64,000 nucleotides of DNA from Paraburkholderia sp. BL23I1N1 (GCF_003610295.1 NZ_RAPV01000001.1:1736001-1800000); one strand, 5' to 3'. Counted from the first letter of the stretch, positions 20,201 through 28,377 are shown. Notes: generated from the sequence alone by a model not told the origin. A program made the numbers and translations.

Positions 20201-20299
20201 CATGGCGGCCGTCCGGTTTCTCGATCCAGTATAGCGGGCGGCCTGACTTCAGCTTCAAACAGTGCATCTTTTCGCCCAATGCAGAGAGATCAGGCCTGA
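17282..20299 (+). CDS. ydiJ: D-2-hydroxyglutarate dehydrogenase, YdiJ-type FAD/Fe-S fusion
   Basis: 1005 residues. An FAD-binding half of the PCMH type (LTRGGGTSQNGQCVN, EPGAICDTLRD, LGGMIANNSCGAHS, GTEGTCAVTL) continues into the oxidase C-terminal domain (YGHFGDGCVHARITF, SGEHGDGQAKAEFL). A ferredoxin-like region follows: CIGMGKCRSLDGGTMCPSF and CLACKGCKSDCPTH. Two CCG cysteine-rich motifs (RLCCGRPLYDYG, DTGCCGMAGSFGF) end it. YdiJ enzymes oxidise D-2-hydroxyglutarate to 2-oxoglutarate and pass electrons to the membrane chain. The start is GTG at 17282, one base after the HglS stop, so the genes are translationally linked and catalyse consecutive steps. Confidence 0.88.
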   Translation: MKSARPFQGSLPLLQALEAEMRARVRGEVRFDAGSKALYASDASNYRQIPLGVVVPADIEDLVATLDVCRRKDVPFLTRGGGTSQNGQCVNVAVVADASKYVNRVVSVDAKTRTAIVEPGAICDTLRDAAEAHGLTFAPDPATHSRCTLGGMIANNSCGAHSVMAGKTVENVEALEIATYDGARFWVGPTSDAELDAIICEGGRRGEIYRKLRDLRDRYAGHIRDEFPQIKRRVSGFNLDQLLPENGFNVARALVGTEGTCAVTLRAKVRLVHSPACRVLLVLGFKDIYTAADAVPHFNRFSPLAIEGLDRGIIRGLEVRGLKSEEIALLPEGDAWVVLEFGADTVHDALSQAQEADGYFKAGLGGENVTSFVVEQKVKQQKIWSIRETGASAVSLSIDPATPDPIVGWEDAAVDPMRLGDYLRQFQTLVDRYGYETCLYGHFGDGCVHARITFDIRTPEGVLRWREFLRDSAQLVVDYGGSLSGEHGDGQAKAEFLPIMYGPEVMRAMEEFKAIWDPANRLNPGKVVNAYRADENLRMGPSYKPVKLTTKLTFASREGDGLQRAVERCIGMGKCRSLDGGTMCPSFRATREEKYSTRGRAHLLWEMLQGEVITDGWNSREVKEALDGCLACKGCKSDCPTHTDMASYKAEFLSHYYQRHRRPRQAMFMGRIGQWAPLASRFPWLTNLMTSSRFIAPISKWVAGVAPQRDLPLFASKPFRQLADGHRVRDRHPNAKQTGKVILWVDTFNDHFSPQIASAAFDVLTLLGYDVVLPHKRLCCGRPLYDYGLIDQAKALLRRAVDELSEDILLGVPVVGLEPGCLSVFKDELLKQLPQDDIARKLSAQTHLLSDFLAETEFQWPTLDADVIVHGHCHQKSLFGMHGETALLDKLGVRWKLLDTGCCGMAGSFGFNNEHYDLSMKVAEDKLLPLLRAAPPDALIMTNGFSCREQIEQGVKRPVLHIAELALRALRSGHGGRPVSRSSIAGGLTSASNSASFRPMQRDQA

Positions 20300-20640
20300 C
20301 TTGCGCTCAGCACTCCTTGATTCGGTGGCCGTATGGAAAAGATGTGAGCGCAATTGGCCTGGTGGACCGAATGCCTGGCTGCGAGGGATTTTGGAGCAGA
20401 CGGGGGCGGAGCGCGCCTGCACATCGTCGTGGGCGGAGGTTTTGGTATGGCTGTTTTCGTGTGATCAGACACCGGTCTTGACGCGGCGGCGCGTGGGCTA
20501 CCGCAGACATCAGTGTCTTGCACACCCCCAGACTGCGGCCATTGGCACCCCTTTTCACGTGGGGTAGGGAGTACTCGGAGGACCTGAGGTGCGATCTTGA
20601 AGGTCGCCGTACCGTAACCTTCATCAAGGATGAGAAAGTT
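20300..20640. other. Intergenic region
   Basis: About 340 bp between ydiJ and a small orphan gene. No gene, RNA or clear terminator recognised. Promoter sequences for the small gene and the EAL gene would lie here. Confidence 0.3.
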
Positions 20641-20910
20641 ATGACGAGCGTGGGAATGTCGTTGAGGAGTATGGTCGAGGATTGGTTGGCGCCCGACCCG
20701 AACAGAGGGTTTCGGGTCAGCCACTACGGACGATCCAGCAGGGGACGTTACGTTTGCGTCGTCGCAGATAACGGCGGCGGGTCAAAGGCGATGTTCTTTT
20801 TTCGACACCGAAACGGAAAATGGTGCATTTTCCCACCCGATCCAGAGAGGCCTGCCATGCGCATCGCTGAAGTTTCGTATGCCGAGACTGAGGGTGAAAC
20901 CAGACGTTAG
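20641..20910 (+). CDS. Small protein of unknown function (89 aa)
   Basis: Starts MTSVGMSLRSMVEDWLAPD and continues with a basic, aromatic core (SHYGRSSRGRYVCVV, AMFFFRHRNGKWCIFPP). No membrane segment or signal. The reading frame stays open farther upstream, but the start at 20641 gives the most protein-like N-terminus. I do not recognise a domain. It sits 42 bp before the EAL-domain gene on the same strand and could be co-transcribed with it. Confidence 0.55.
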   Translation: MTSVGMSLRSMVEDWLAPDPNRGFRVSHYGRSSRGRYVCVVADNGGGSKAMFFFRHRNGKWCIFPPDPERPAMRIAEVSYAETEGETRR

Positions 20911-20952
20911 AGCGTGTTAGGAACTTTGAGCGCGACCTGGGATCCTGGAGGA

Positions 20953-22128
20953 ATGAAAAAGGCAGACCGCAAAGGGTACGGCACCGCAACCGCGCTGACC
21001 GTCAGGCATGTTGTATACGGGCGCGCTCGCGATTTCTGTACGCGGGAGTCGGGCATCATGACGCGCAACGGAGAGCAGATTGTCGTTCTGATTGACCGAG
21101 CTGTTCCTGAAGACCTGGCGAACGCTCACGCAGTTTGCAGCGACCATAGCATCGTCGATGCGGTCGTCGCGGCGCTGGGCGACGCGCCGGTGTTCACGTC
21201 GATGGGCCCGATCCGCGCAGCCATCGGTGCATCGATCCCGACCTGCGACGGCACACCGTTCGACCCCGAAAAAGAAGCATCCGCGGAGATGCGCATGGGC
21301 ACCAGAAAGTGGCGGACCCGATACGCGCGGGACATGGAAATTGCCGGGGAACTGCTAGGCGCGATGGAACGCGACGAGTTGTGCTTCCGCTATGAGAAGG
21401 TCTGCAGCGCGACCGGTACGGAGTGCGTCAGCTATTGGGAGGCGTTGTTGTGCAGGACCGGAGATGGCGTACCGGTCAGTGTAGGCAAGTGGATTCCCGC
21501 TCTCGAACGGCTCGGACTGGTGAGCCGCCTCGACAGATGGGTCGTGACGACCGTGATCGATACGCTGCGTGCGCATCCGGACATGTCGCTGGGCTGTAAC
21601 GTGTCGATTCAGAGTGCAGCGCTCGGCGGCTGGCGGTCGATGGTCATCGAAACCCTTGCCGGGGAGCCTCAGGTCGCGGCACGGCTCGTCATCGAGTTGA
21701 CGGAAAGCGCGCCGCTGACCGACATCGACGCAGTCGCGGACTTCGTCCGGGCGCTGCAACAGCTCGGATGTCGCGTCGCTCTCGATGACATCGGTGCAGG
21801 CTACAGTTCCGTGCGGAGTCTTATGGAACTGAGTGTGGACATTGCAAAAGTCGATGGTGGATATCTGCATCGGGCCCGCTCGAACGGATGCGTTAGAGTA
21901 CATTTGGGTGCGCTGATCCGTCTGGCGCGAAGATGCGCTTCGCATGTGGTGGTCGAACGTGTCGAGGACGAGGAAGACCTGCACATATCCCAGGCCTGTG
22001 GCGCGCATTGGGTTCAGGGATATCTCTTTGAGCCGATCTTCGTCGCCGGTTTGGCGCAATCGGCGTCTGAGCCGGAACGGACTGATGTGCGAGATGGAAG
22101 GTCCTGCGGGAGAAAGGAGAAATCTTGA
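20953..22128 (+). CDS. EAL-domain c-di-GMP phosphodiesterase-like protein with degenerate GGDEF half
   Basis: 391 residues. The C-terminal half keeps the EAL phosphodiesterase landmarks: SYWEALLCR (Glu163), CNVSIQS (Asn), VIELTES (Glu), ALDDIGAGYSS (two Asp), IAKVDGG (Lys), VVERVEDEED (Glu) and WVQGYLFEP (Gln). So metal and substrate ligands look present, although loop 6 reads DDIGAGYSS rather than DDFGTGYSS. The N-terminal part (residues about 40-130) resembles the end of a GGDEF domain (IGASIPTCDGTPFDPEKEAS) but has no GGDEF motif. It would lower c-di-GMP or act as a sensor. GGAGG lies only one base before this ATG, so the start may be GTG 20914 or ATG 21058 instead. Confidence 0.75.
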   Translation: MKKADRKGYGTATALTVRHVVYGRARDFCTRESGIMTRNGEQIVVLIDRAVPEDLANAHAVCSDHSIVDAVVAALGDAPVFTSMGPIRAAIGASIPTCDGTPFDPEKEASAEMRMGTRKWRTRYARDMEIAGELLGAMERDELCFRYEKVCSATGTECVSYWEALLCRTGDGVPVSVGKWIPALERLGLVSRLDRWVVTTVIDTLRAHPDMSLGCNVSIQSAALGGWRSMVIETLAGEPQVAARLVIELTESAPLTDIDAVADFVRALQQLGCRVALDDIGAGYSSVRSLMELSVDIAKVDGGYLHRARSNGCVRVHLGALIRLARRCASHVVVERVEDEEDLHISQACGAHWVQGYLFEPIFVAGLAQSASEPERTDVRDGRSCGRKEKS

Positions 22129-22362
22129 GCGACATCCTTCACCACAAACCTGAAAGTGGCGTGCCGGTCATCGCACAGCTCGTCGCTGGCATGCGGACCA
22201 ACTGCGAGTCCGCTTGCAATTTTCTTCCGCAACAATGACCGCGGTTGACGCGTATTCCCGCCTGAGCCTGAACGTCCGGTGTTTAGTTTCCTTCGAGTGC
22301 ACCGCGATTGAGGTATCGGCGGCGCAATCCAGACTGGGTCCGGGAATGAATGGAGTACAAAA

Positions 22363-22572
22363 ATGTTCGAAAAGTCGAAGCCGCTCACGCTCGAATACGC
22401 CCGGGAGCTCGAGATATGGACGTGCGCCTGGTACGACGAAGCCGTAGCAGCAAATTTCGTGCGGCCGCCGTATCACCCTGACGCGATGATCATCAAACGT
22501 CTGCAGGGCTACTTCCACGCCGGCCTGGCGCCGGCTGAAGCTGCAATGGCATGCTTCGGAAGGAACCACTGA
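22363..22572 (+). CDS. Small protein of unknown function (69 aa)
   Basis: MFEKSKPLTLEYARELEIWT opens a compact acidic/aromatic protein ending in AEAAMACFGRNH. GGAG lies seven bases upstream of the ATG, which supports real translation. No domain recognised and no membrane segment. It lies downstream of the EAL gene and upstream of the ArgP-like regulator. Confidence 0.55.
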   Translation: MFEKSKPLTLEYARELEIWTCAWYDEAVAANFVRPPYHPDAMIIKRLQGYFHAGLAPAEAAMACFGRNH

Positions 22573-22606
22573 AACGGCGCCGGCATCGCATCCTCGCTGG
22601 GCATGG

Positions 22607-22753
22607 ATGGTCATGCGCAAGGCCGGCAACGATCTGGAAGATGCAATGAATGCCCAGCCCGTTACGCACATGGACCAACCACTGGAATCGGGCAACAACT
22701 TCAGCGAAGGTGCGCGTCTGCTGGAGTACCGATGGCGGCGCTTCGGCACCTGA
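22607..22753 (+). CDS. Possible short open frame (48 aa), unknown
   Basis: A frame starting MVMRKAGNDLEDAMNAQPV and ending RLLEYRWRRFGT. Composition is protein-like and it follows the 69-residue gene, but there is no good ribosome site and no recognisable family. It may be a real small gene, or the end of the previous gene after a frameshift, because the same frame is open through the junction at 22555-22600. Confidence 0.3.
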   Translation: MVMRKAGNDLEDAMNAQPVTHMDQPLESGNNFSEGARLLEYRWRRFGT

Positions 22754-22864
22754 ACGAAGGAAACCATCGACGCCGCCGCCTCGAGCGGCTATGGGCGACG
22801 GCGCCGCCGCATTCCAGACAGAGTTTTTTGTTGATACCTATGCGTGGTTCAGGAAGAGGACACG

Positions 22865-23779
22865 ATGTTGAACATGACCGAACTGGAAACGTTTGCCGCG
22901 GTCGTTGAGTATCGCAGTTTCTCGCAGGCGGCCGCGGCACTAAACATCTCTTCTGCTGCAGCGACACGCCGGGTCAAGCGGCTTGAAAGGTCAACGGGGG
23001 CACTCCTCCTGATCCGCGAACCGACCGTGATGCCGACGCAGGCAGGAGAAAAAGTCTATCGTCATTTCATGTCCATCCGGCTTCGGGAGGACGACCTGCT
23101 ACGGGAAATCGAGCCCGGAAGAGCCGCGACCACTGCGCTGGCACTGGCAATCAACGCCGATTCCCTTGCAACCTGGTTCGAGCCGGTGACGCGCGAACTG
23201 GTGCAGTACCATGTCGAGCTTGAGATTCTGGTCGATGACCAGGATCACACGCTCGATGCGCTTGCCCGCGGCGACGTCAAAGGCTTTCTTTCGACGCAGG
23301 CGGAGCCTGTGGGTGAGCGTTTCGCGGCCGAGCCGGTCGGACAGATGCGCTATCAGTGTGTCGCTTCGCCCGGGTTCGCCCGCGAACATTTCGCTGGCGG
23401 CCTGATCCTGCCCGGCGCGCTCAAGGCACCAGCCATCCTGTTTGACCGCAAGGACAGGTTGCACGACATATTTCTCAGGTCGTACTTCGGCGCGACAGTC
23501 GGCAGGTACATCAAGCACTATTTGCCTTCACCGTCGGCGTTGTTCAATGCAATTGTTGACGGCGTCGGGTATGGTCTCGTACCTGCGATGCAGGCCGAGC
23601 CGCGAATCATTGACGGCAGACTGGTTGCGCTCGCCCCCGATCACGACGTGATGATCGATCTGTACTGGCATCACTGGGAGCAGGAGCCCGAGTCGCTCGC
23701 GAAGATCAGTGCACTGGTGATGGAAGCGGCACGCCGAAGCCTGGTTCAGCCGGCTCCGGAGGGAGACGGCGGCAGTTGA
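22865..23779 (+). CDS. LysR-family regulator, ArgP-like
   Basis: 304 residues. The winged helix is LETFAAVVEYRSFSQAAAAL followed by SSAAATRRVKRLERSTGALL. The second half (LALAINADSLATWFEPV, LDALARGDVKGFLSTQ, GDGVGYGLVPAMQAE-like VDGVGYGLVPAMQAE) follows ArgP/IciA, which senses lysine/arginine and controls amino-acid exporters such as ArgO/LysE. The start at 22865 has AGGAAGAGGA upstream. No exporter gene lies next to it here, so its target is elsewhere or it has been recruited to another role. Confidence 0.82.
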   Translation: MLNMTELETFAAVVEYRSFSQAAAALNISSAAATRRVKRLERSTGALLLIREPTVMPTQAGEKVYRHFMSIRLREDDLLREIEPGRAATTALALAINADSLATWFEPVTRELVQYHVELEILVDDQDHTLDALARGDVKGFLSTQAEPVGERFAAEPVGQMRYQCVASPGFAREHFAGGLILPGALKAPAILFDRKDRLHDIFLRSYFGATVGRYIKHYLPSPSALFNAIVDGVGYGLVPAMQAEPRIIDGRLVALAPDHDVMIDLYWHHWEQEPESLAKISALVMEAARRSLVQPAPEGDGGS

Positions 23780-24081
23780 AGGATCATCGCAGATGGCCGC
23801 CTCGACGCTGCGTGGCGCGTCTTTCGGCCGCGCTTGTCACGCCGCTCATTGTCGCCCGTGTTTTTCTGGGGACATGTCATGCGGTCCGATCTCCCGCTGT
23901 CCTTTCTCATAGCCGGTCCCGTTTCATTTACCTCGATTCCGTCCACCCGGGGGTTCCGCAGTGACGCAAGCGGTGAATGTTACGCCGGCGACGGATCCGG
24001 GACCATAACGGTCCATGGAGGCGGGAGACGTTGCCTGCCAACGGGCGGCCACCCTTTTCCAGCGACGATATTCACGCATAC
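23780..24081. other. Intergenic region before the GlxA-like regulator gene
   Basis: About 300 bp. Nothing recognised apart from likely promoter DNA of the downstream regulator gene. The frame of that gene is open back to about 23977, so its true start may lie inside this stretch. Confidence 0.3.
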
Positions 24082-25053
24082 ATGCCAGAGAACGTTACGA
24101 TCAAGTCAGTGAAGCATATTGGTATTGCATTATTCGACGGATTTGCGCTCTGCGAGACCGCTTCTGTGATCGAACTGTTCCAGTGTGCCAATGCACTCGT
24201 TTCAGGTGACCGGGGGCGTGCAGTGCCGTACCAGGTGTATCTGCTTTCGAGTGCCGGCGGTTGCGTCGCAAGCTCGTCTTCGGTCAACGTGTGGACCGAA
24301 AGCGTCGACACGCCGCGCCATGTCAGGCATTTCCAGGTGCTTTTCGTCGCAGGCGGGGCAGGCGTTCAACACATCGCGTGTGACAGGCAGAGCATGGAGT
24401 GGCTGCGCCGAACAGGTGAGCGTGCCGGGCTCGTTTATGCCATTGCCGAAGGGCACCAGCTACTGGAAGGAGCCGGGTTCAGATGCGCGCAAGCCGGTTG
24501 GTGCATCGACGAACAGGCTTCAGTTGGGGGGAGAACGGCCCTCCGGGCGCCGAGGACGCACGAGGTGTCTCCGGCGATTCGCGCGGCGTTGAGCATCATC
24601 CAGGAAGACCTTGGCGGTGAGATTGTGCGCCCGATTCCGCACGACATCATGTCACCGGCGCTGACGCAACTTACCGACATGATCTGTCGAACGGCGACGC
24701 GCGATGTCAGCGAGAAGATCAGGGCCGCTGCGCGATGGCTGGAGGCAAATGGCAACCAGCCACTTGCGATCGGGCGGGCTGCCGAGGCGGCAGCAATGAG
24801 CGGCAGGAACTTCCTGCGACGTTTCAAGGCGGAAATGGGCGTCACACCGTGCGACTACCTCCTGCATCTGCGCCTCGACAGGTGTTGCCGTTTGCTCGTC
24901 GAGACCCGTCTGCCAGTCGACAAGATCGCGCGACGTTGCGGCGTGGGCAGCGGCGGGCGACTCGCCAAGCTGTTTCGCAGGCATCTCGGCAAGACCCCTA
25001 CCGACTACAGGGCCATCCAGCGCTGGTCGGGCGAATCCAGCCAGGGAGACTGA
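24082..25053 (+). CDS. GlxA-like AraC-family regulator (DJ-1/PfpI domain plus HTH)
   Basis: 323 residues. The first 180 form a DJ-1/PfpI-like domain: KHIGIALFDGFALCETASVI, then LLSSAGGCVASSSSVNVWTE and FQVLFVAGGAGVQHIA. The nucleophile elbow position reads YAIAEGHQLLEGAG, without the Cys of active DJ-1 enzymes, as in regulators of this class. The C-terminal AraC DNA-binding domain shows AAEAAAMSGRNFLRRFKAEM and VDKIARRCGVGSGGRLAKLF. It probably controls a nitrogen-compound pathway. The start at 24082 has no clear ribosome site. Confidence 0.82.
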   Translation: MPENVTIKSVKHIGIALFDGFALCETASVIELFQCANALVSGDRGRAVPYQVYLLSSAGGCVASSSSVNVWTESVDTPRHVRHFQVLFVAGGAGVQHIACDRQSMEWLRRTGERAGLVYAIAEGHQLLEGAGFRCAQAGWCIDEQASVGGRTALRAPRTHEVSPAIRAALSIIQEDLGGEIVRPIPHDIMSPALTQLTDMICRTATRDVSEKIRAAARWLEANGNQPLAIGRAAEAAAMSGRNFLRRFKAEMGVTPCDYLLHLRLDRCCRLLVETRLPVDKIARRCGVGSGGRLAKLFRRHLGKTPTDYRAIQRWSGESSQGD

Positions 25054-25157
25054 AACTTCCGAAGCCGAAATCAGAATTGCTCGTCTGAACGCCCGAACGA
25101 CCAGGGGTAAGATTGCCTGCCCACCGCTCCATTCTGCCCGGCTTCGACGGCCGGACT

Positions 25158-26420
25158 TCAGGATCGCGCGCGCCCCGGCACGCGGGTGAATCGCCATGCG
25201 GCCAGCACGCAGGCGGACGCCAGCAACCCGGCCGGCAGCGGGAGCCAGGCGGGCAGATTTCCGATATCAGTCCAGTTCATCGACGAAACGAGCAGGGAGG
25301 TCGCGGCGCCAGAGAGCAACATCCATGATGCGCAGCGCGGCGCAACGCGTCGTCCGGTCTCGTGAAGGAGAAACAGCAACCCGACGGCCGCAACATACAC
25401 GACGTTCAACGAAACGATGGTTGATACGATCGCCTGACCGTCCGTCGCGATTGCGCATCCGATGGCAACGATCAGCACGCGCGACGCGTGGCCGTGGTGA
25501 CCATCACTCGCGTGGCCGTGGCGGCCATCACGCGAATATAGGCCCTCAAGGGCCGACGACATCGCTCGCGTGATGGCCGTTCCCGATCCGAGCGCGGCCA
25601 GGAGGATAACGCCGATGCAAATCATCCCCATCGCCCCACTGGTCTGCAGCATGATCCATGGGATCGCACTCGCGGTCTCGCTCAGGCCGTACAGCTTGCC
25701 GGCGCGAAGCGCAGCGACGACCGTCGCGGCCGGAAGAAACCCCGTCACCATCAGGAAGAGGCTCGCGAGCACGCAGCCCAGCCACGCATCTCGCGGTCGG
25801 CGCGCCGCGATGGCGAACTGTTGATAGTCGGATCCCGTGATGACCAGAAAGCCGACCGCTGCAATGGTGACCAGGGTCCCGGCTCGTGGCGCAGTGCATA
25901 TCTCCGCAATGAAGGACGGCCACGCATGCAGGTACACGGGCAGGCCGCCCGATGCGGCGAGCGCATGCACAAGCGCGATGTTCGTCGCCAGCAGGCAGCA
26001 CGCAAAGAGCACCGCAGCGATGCCGAGCTCAATGCAGGACATGACCAGCAGCGCCGCGGCGATCAGCACCAGTGCATGGGTTGCCGGCAGGCCCGTCGCG
26101 ACGAGCACGGCGATACCGCCATGGATCTGGGCGGCCAGTACGCCGGACATCCACACGAGCGAGAGCAGCGCGACGAGCCTGCGCACCACCGGACCGTACC
26201 GCTCGCCAAACACGTCCCAGATGAGTTCGCGGCCCCGCCAGAGTGTCGGCGCGGCCAGCGCAAGCCCGAGCATGCCCAGTGCGGTGACGATCGCATACAG
26301 ACTGCCCGCCATGCCGGCATGCAGTGCCATTTCGCCGGAACCGAGCAGGAAGGCGACACCGTAGCTGGCCGAGACGAGCAGCGCGGCCACGTGGATCGCA
26401 CCGAGATTACGCTGCAGCAT
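25158..26420 (-). CDS. Polytopic membrane transporter with His-rich loop (SSS/APC-fold-like)
   Basis: 420 residues with about 12 hydrophobic segments (for example ALLVSASYGVAFLLGSGEM, LLSLVWMSGVLAAQIHGG, LVTIAAVGFLVITGSDYQQF). The pattern of a broken first helix with GSGE resembles sodium:solute symporters, but I cannot name the family firmly. A cytoplasmic or periplasmic loop near residues 300-315 reads RDGRHGHASDGHHGHASR, a His-rich stretch encoded by a 24-bp tandem repeat. A perfect GGGAGGTG ribosome site precedes the start at 26420. Its start overlaps the end of the desaturase gene by 14 bp, so the two are translated together. Confidence 0.72.
   Translation of the reverse strand: MLQRNLGAIHVAALLVSASYGVAFLLGSGEMALHAGMAGSLYAIVTALGMLGLALAAPTLWRGRELIWDVFGERYGPVVRRLVALLSLVWMSGVLAAQIHGGIAVLVATGLPATHALVLIAAALLVMSCIELGIAAVLFACCLLATNIALVHALAASGGLPVYLHAWPSFIAEICTAPRAGTLVTIAAVGFLVITGSDYQQFAIAARRPRDAWLGCVLASLFLMVTGFLPAATVVAALRAGKLYGLSETASAIPWIMLQTSGAMGMICIGVILLAALGSGTAITRAMSSALEGLYSRDGRHGHASDGHHGHASRVLIVAIGCAIATDGQAIVSTIVSLNVVYVAAVGLLFLLHETGRRVAPRCASWMLLSGAATSLLVSSMNWTDIGNLPAWLPLPAGLLASACVLAAWRFTRVPGRARS
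25485..25532. repeat. 24-bp tandem repeat encoding a His-rich loop
   Basis: Two near-identical 24-bp units (25485-25508 and 25509-25532) both begin cgcgtggccgtgg and differ at three positions. In the leftward frame they encode HGHASDGHHGHA within the transporter. A recent slippage duplication is the simplest explanation. Confidence 0.85.
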
Positions 26421-27360
26421 TTTCACCTCCCTGGACTTCCCATTCGCGCACGACGGCCTCAGGGCCGCGAAAGTACGCATGGCAGACTCTCGCCTCGCTG
26501 GCGAAGGCGGGCAAAGCCAGCAGCCTGCGCTGTGCGCGAGGCAGGCGGTGATAGGGAATCGACGGCATCAGGTGATGCATGAGGTGGTAGCCGTTGTTGT
26601 GCGGGTGAATGATCCAGCGCATGACGCTGCGGGACGAGACGTCACGCGTGTAACTGAAAATCCCGCCTCGCGCCAGACCGAAGTGATCGCACAGCTCACG
26701 AAACGTGGTGATCGCGTGAAAGAAGGTGGCTCTCGCCAGCATCCAGATGCCGAAAAAAAGCGCCGCCGCATGAACACCCCGCACAAGTGTCACGGCACCC
26801 AGTACGGCGACCCACCATCCGATGATGCCCAACCGCTGCATCCAGCCGAGCCGCCGTAGATGCAGGTGGCCGAATATTGAAGCTGACCAGGCCGCTGGCG
26901 CAAGCAGCACCTTGAGAAACGGTTGCCACCAGCCGTCCCCAGGCCCGGGCTGAACGGCGATGTAGTCAGGGTCGTGCGTGGGGTCGCCGAGCCACGCGTG
27001 ATGGCGGGCGTGGAGTTCCCGATAGAGGGCTAGACCGTTGAAGAGCGCCGGCGCGATGAAAAGTCGCGCGAGCGCGTCGTTGAGCCGACTGGAACGGGCA
27101 AAATTGCGGTGTGCGGCGTCGTGCAGCAGGTTGCCGAGCGCACGCTGCCGGTTACCGATCCATGCAACAGCCGCCGGTGCCGTCCACCATCCGACACGCA
27201 GCAGGATCAGGATGGCAACGGTGATGCTCAGCCAGTCGAACACGATATCGATGACGACATTGAGCACGTCGGGCGATGTCATGGTCCGGTGAAGGGTATC
27301 CCATTCGGGAAACGCGGAGCGGATCAGATCCTGGTCGTGAATTACGGCGCGACTATTCAT
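26407..27360 (-). CDS. Membrane fatty acid desaturase
   Basis: 317 residues. Three histidine clusters that hold the di-iron centre are present in order: HDAAH (after ALGNLL), HARHH (after LYREL), and the last box NNGYHLMHHLMP near the C-terminus. Hydrophobic segments flank them (VAILILLRVGWW, WWVAVLGAVTLV). The enzyme inserts a double bond in an acyl chain or hydroxylates a lipid in the inner membrane. GAGG six bases before the start supports 27360. It is the first gene of a leftward pair with the His-loop transporter. Confidence 0.88.
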   Translation of the reverse strand: MNSRAVIHDQDLIRSAFPEWDTLHRTMTSPDVLNVVIDIVFDWLSITVAILILLRVGWWTAPAAVAWIGNRQRALGNLLHDAAHRNFARSSRLNDALARLFIAPALFNGLALYRELHARHHAWLGDPTHDPDYIAVQPGPGDGWWQPFLKVLLAPAAWSASIFGHLHLRRLGWMQRLGIIGWWVAVLGAVTLVRGVHAAALFFGIWMLARATFFHAITTFRELCDHFGLARGGIFSYTRDVSSRSVMRWIIHPHNNGYHLMHHLMPSIPYHRLPRAQRRLLALPAFASEARVCHAYFRGPEAVVREWEVQGGENAAA

Positions 27361-28013
27361 GAATTACCTCGCATGGATTACCTCACAACGAAGACAGGCA
27401 CGTCGCCCGCAGCGGATGCGAAATCGCATCGCATGCACATGGGTGACGACAACGGGCTTTGATATTACGAAACCAGCGCGCGCTTGATCCCGCGTTGCGA
27501 AAATATTCATGCGGTTGCATTTTCGGCAACGGCGTGCGCGATGTTTTTCGATTCTTGCCGACCGTTTCCGGCGGCAATGAAATGAAGGGCGCGGGTATGA
27601 TCGGGCGGATGACGTGCGCGGCGCCGCGGGAATTGGAGGCACGCGACAAATGCCAGGCAGGACTGCGAAACGTTCCGCTCTATCACGCAACCTCACGCAA
27701 CATCACGGAGCACGCCTTGAAGAAGGACTGAAGAGACAGGTGATCGTGTGGGTTACAGCGTCAGTCTGGGCGCTCTATCGTCGATATCCTGTATGGATCC
27801 CGGGGTGACGCGGTGCTTCGCGATGAAGATGGTCACAGGCGTTCTTGCTCTAAACCACGGTCATGGCGTCAACTGGGTCCCCTCATCGACTCCGCGAAAG
27901 GAGGCTCCGTCACGTGACGATGCGCGATATTCCGCGCGGAGAATCGATCAACGGCTCGGGGAATTTTTCAGGAATCAGCGGGCCGGCCGGCGCCACGAAC
28001 AGAACGCGCGGCG
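27361..28013. other. Intergenic junction between cargo and ICE-like module
   Basis: About 650 bp without a convincing gene. The desaturase promoter must lie at the left end. Short open frames here have no ribosome sites or recognisable content. This is a plausible boundary between the cargo region and the replication/partition module, but I found no attachment repeat. Confidence 0.35.
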
Positions 28014-28226
28014 CTATGCTGGTGCGCCATCGTCGGCCGGCTCCGTCGAGATACAGATCTGCACGCTGGTGGGCGCGTGCTGTCCAATGACGAATTCAAG
28101 ACGGATATGCGTTTCGGGTGCCAATGCGATTTTCGCGGCCTGCCTGCCACGGGCAAGCAGCGCGTCCTTCTCGATCTCGATGGCCAGTTCGTCCAGTTCC
28201 TTGCTGATTTCTTCCCGGCGTCCCAT
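28014..28226 (-). CDS. Small acidic helical protein (70 aa), unknown
   Basis: MGRREEISKELDELAIEIEK begins an amphipathic helix rich in Glu/Lys, followed by a more beta-like part (THIRLEFVIGQ, SVQICISTEP). GGAGAAAGG lies a few bases upstream of the start. No family recognised; small helical proteins beside an XRE repressor are common at the edge of plasmid control regions. Confidence 0.6.
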   Translation of the reverse strand: MGRREEISKELDELAIEIEKDALLARGRQAAKIALAPETHIRLEFVIGQHAPTSVQICISTEPADDGAPA

Positions 28227-28377
28227 TCCTTTCTCCACGACCGATGGCGATATCACAGGCGCTTTCACGCATGCGTCACAAAACGCTACGTCTGAAGATT
28301 AATGTTGGAACGATGGTCGACGGGCATCATTGCAGAATTGTTCTCGTCGTTGACCTGAGCGCAATCACTGACCGCAA

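Noticed and set aside
25821..26582. Rightward 253-codon frame over the transporter and desaturase genes
   Set aside because: Extremely Arg/His/Gln-rich composition typical of antisense frames of membrane-protein genes.
27459..27731. Rightward 90-codon frame in the gap after the desaturase gene
   Set aside because: No ribosome site and random-looking composition; treated as non-coding.
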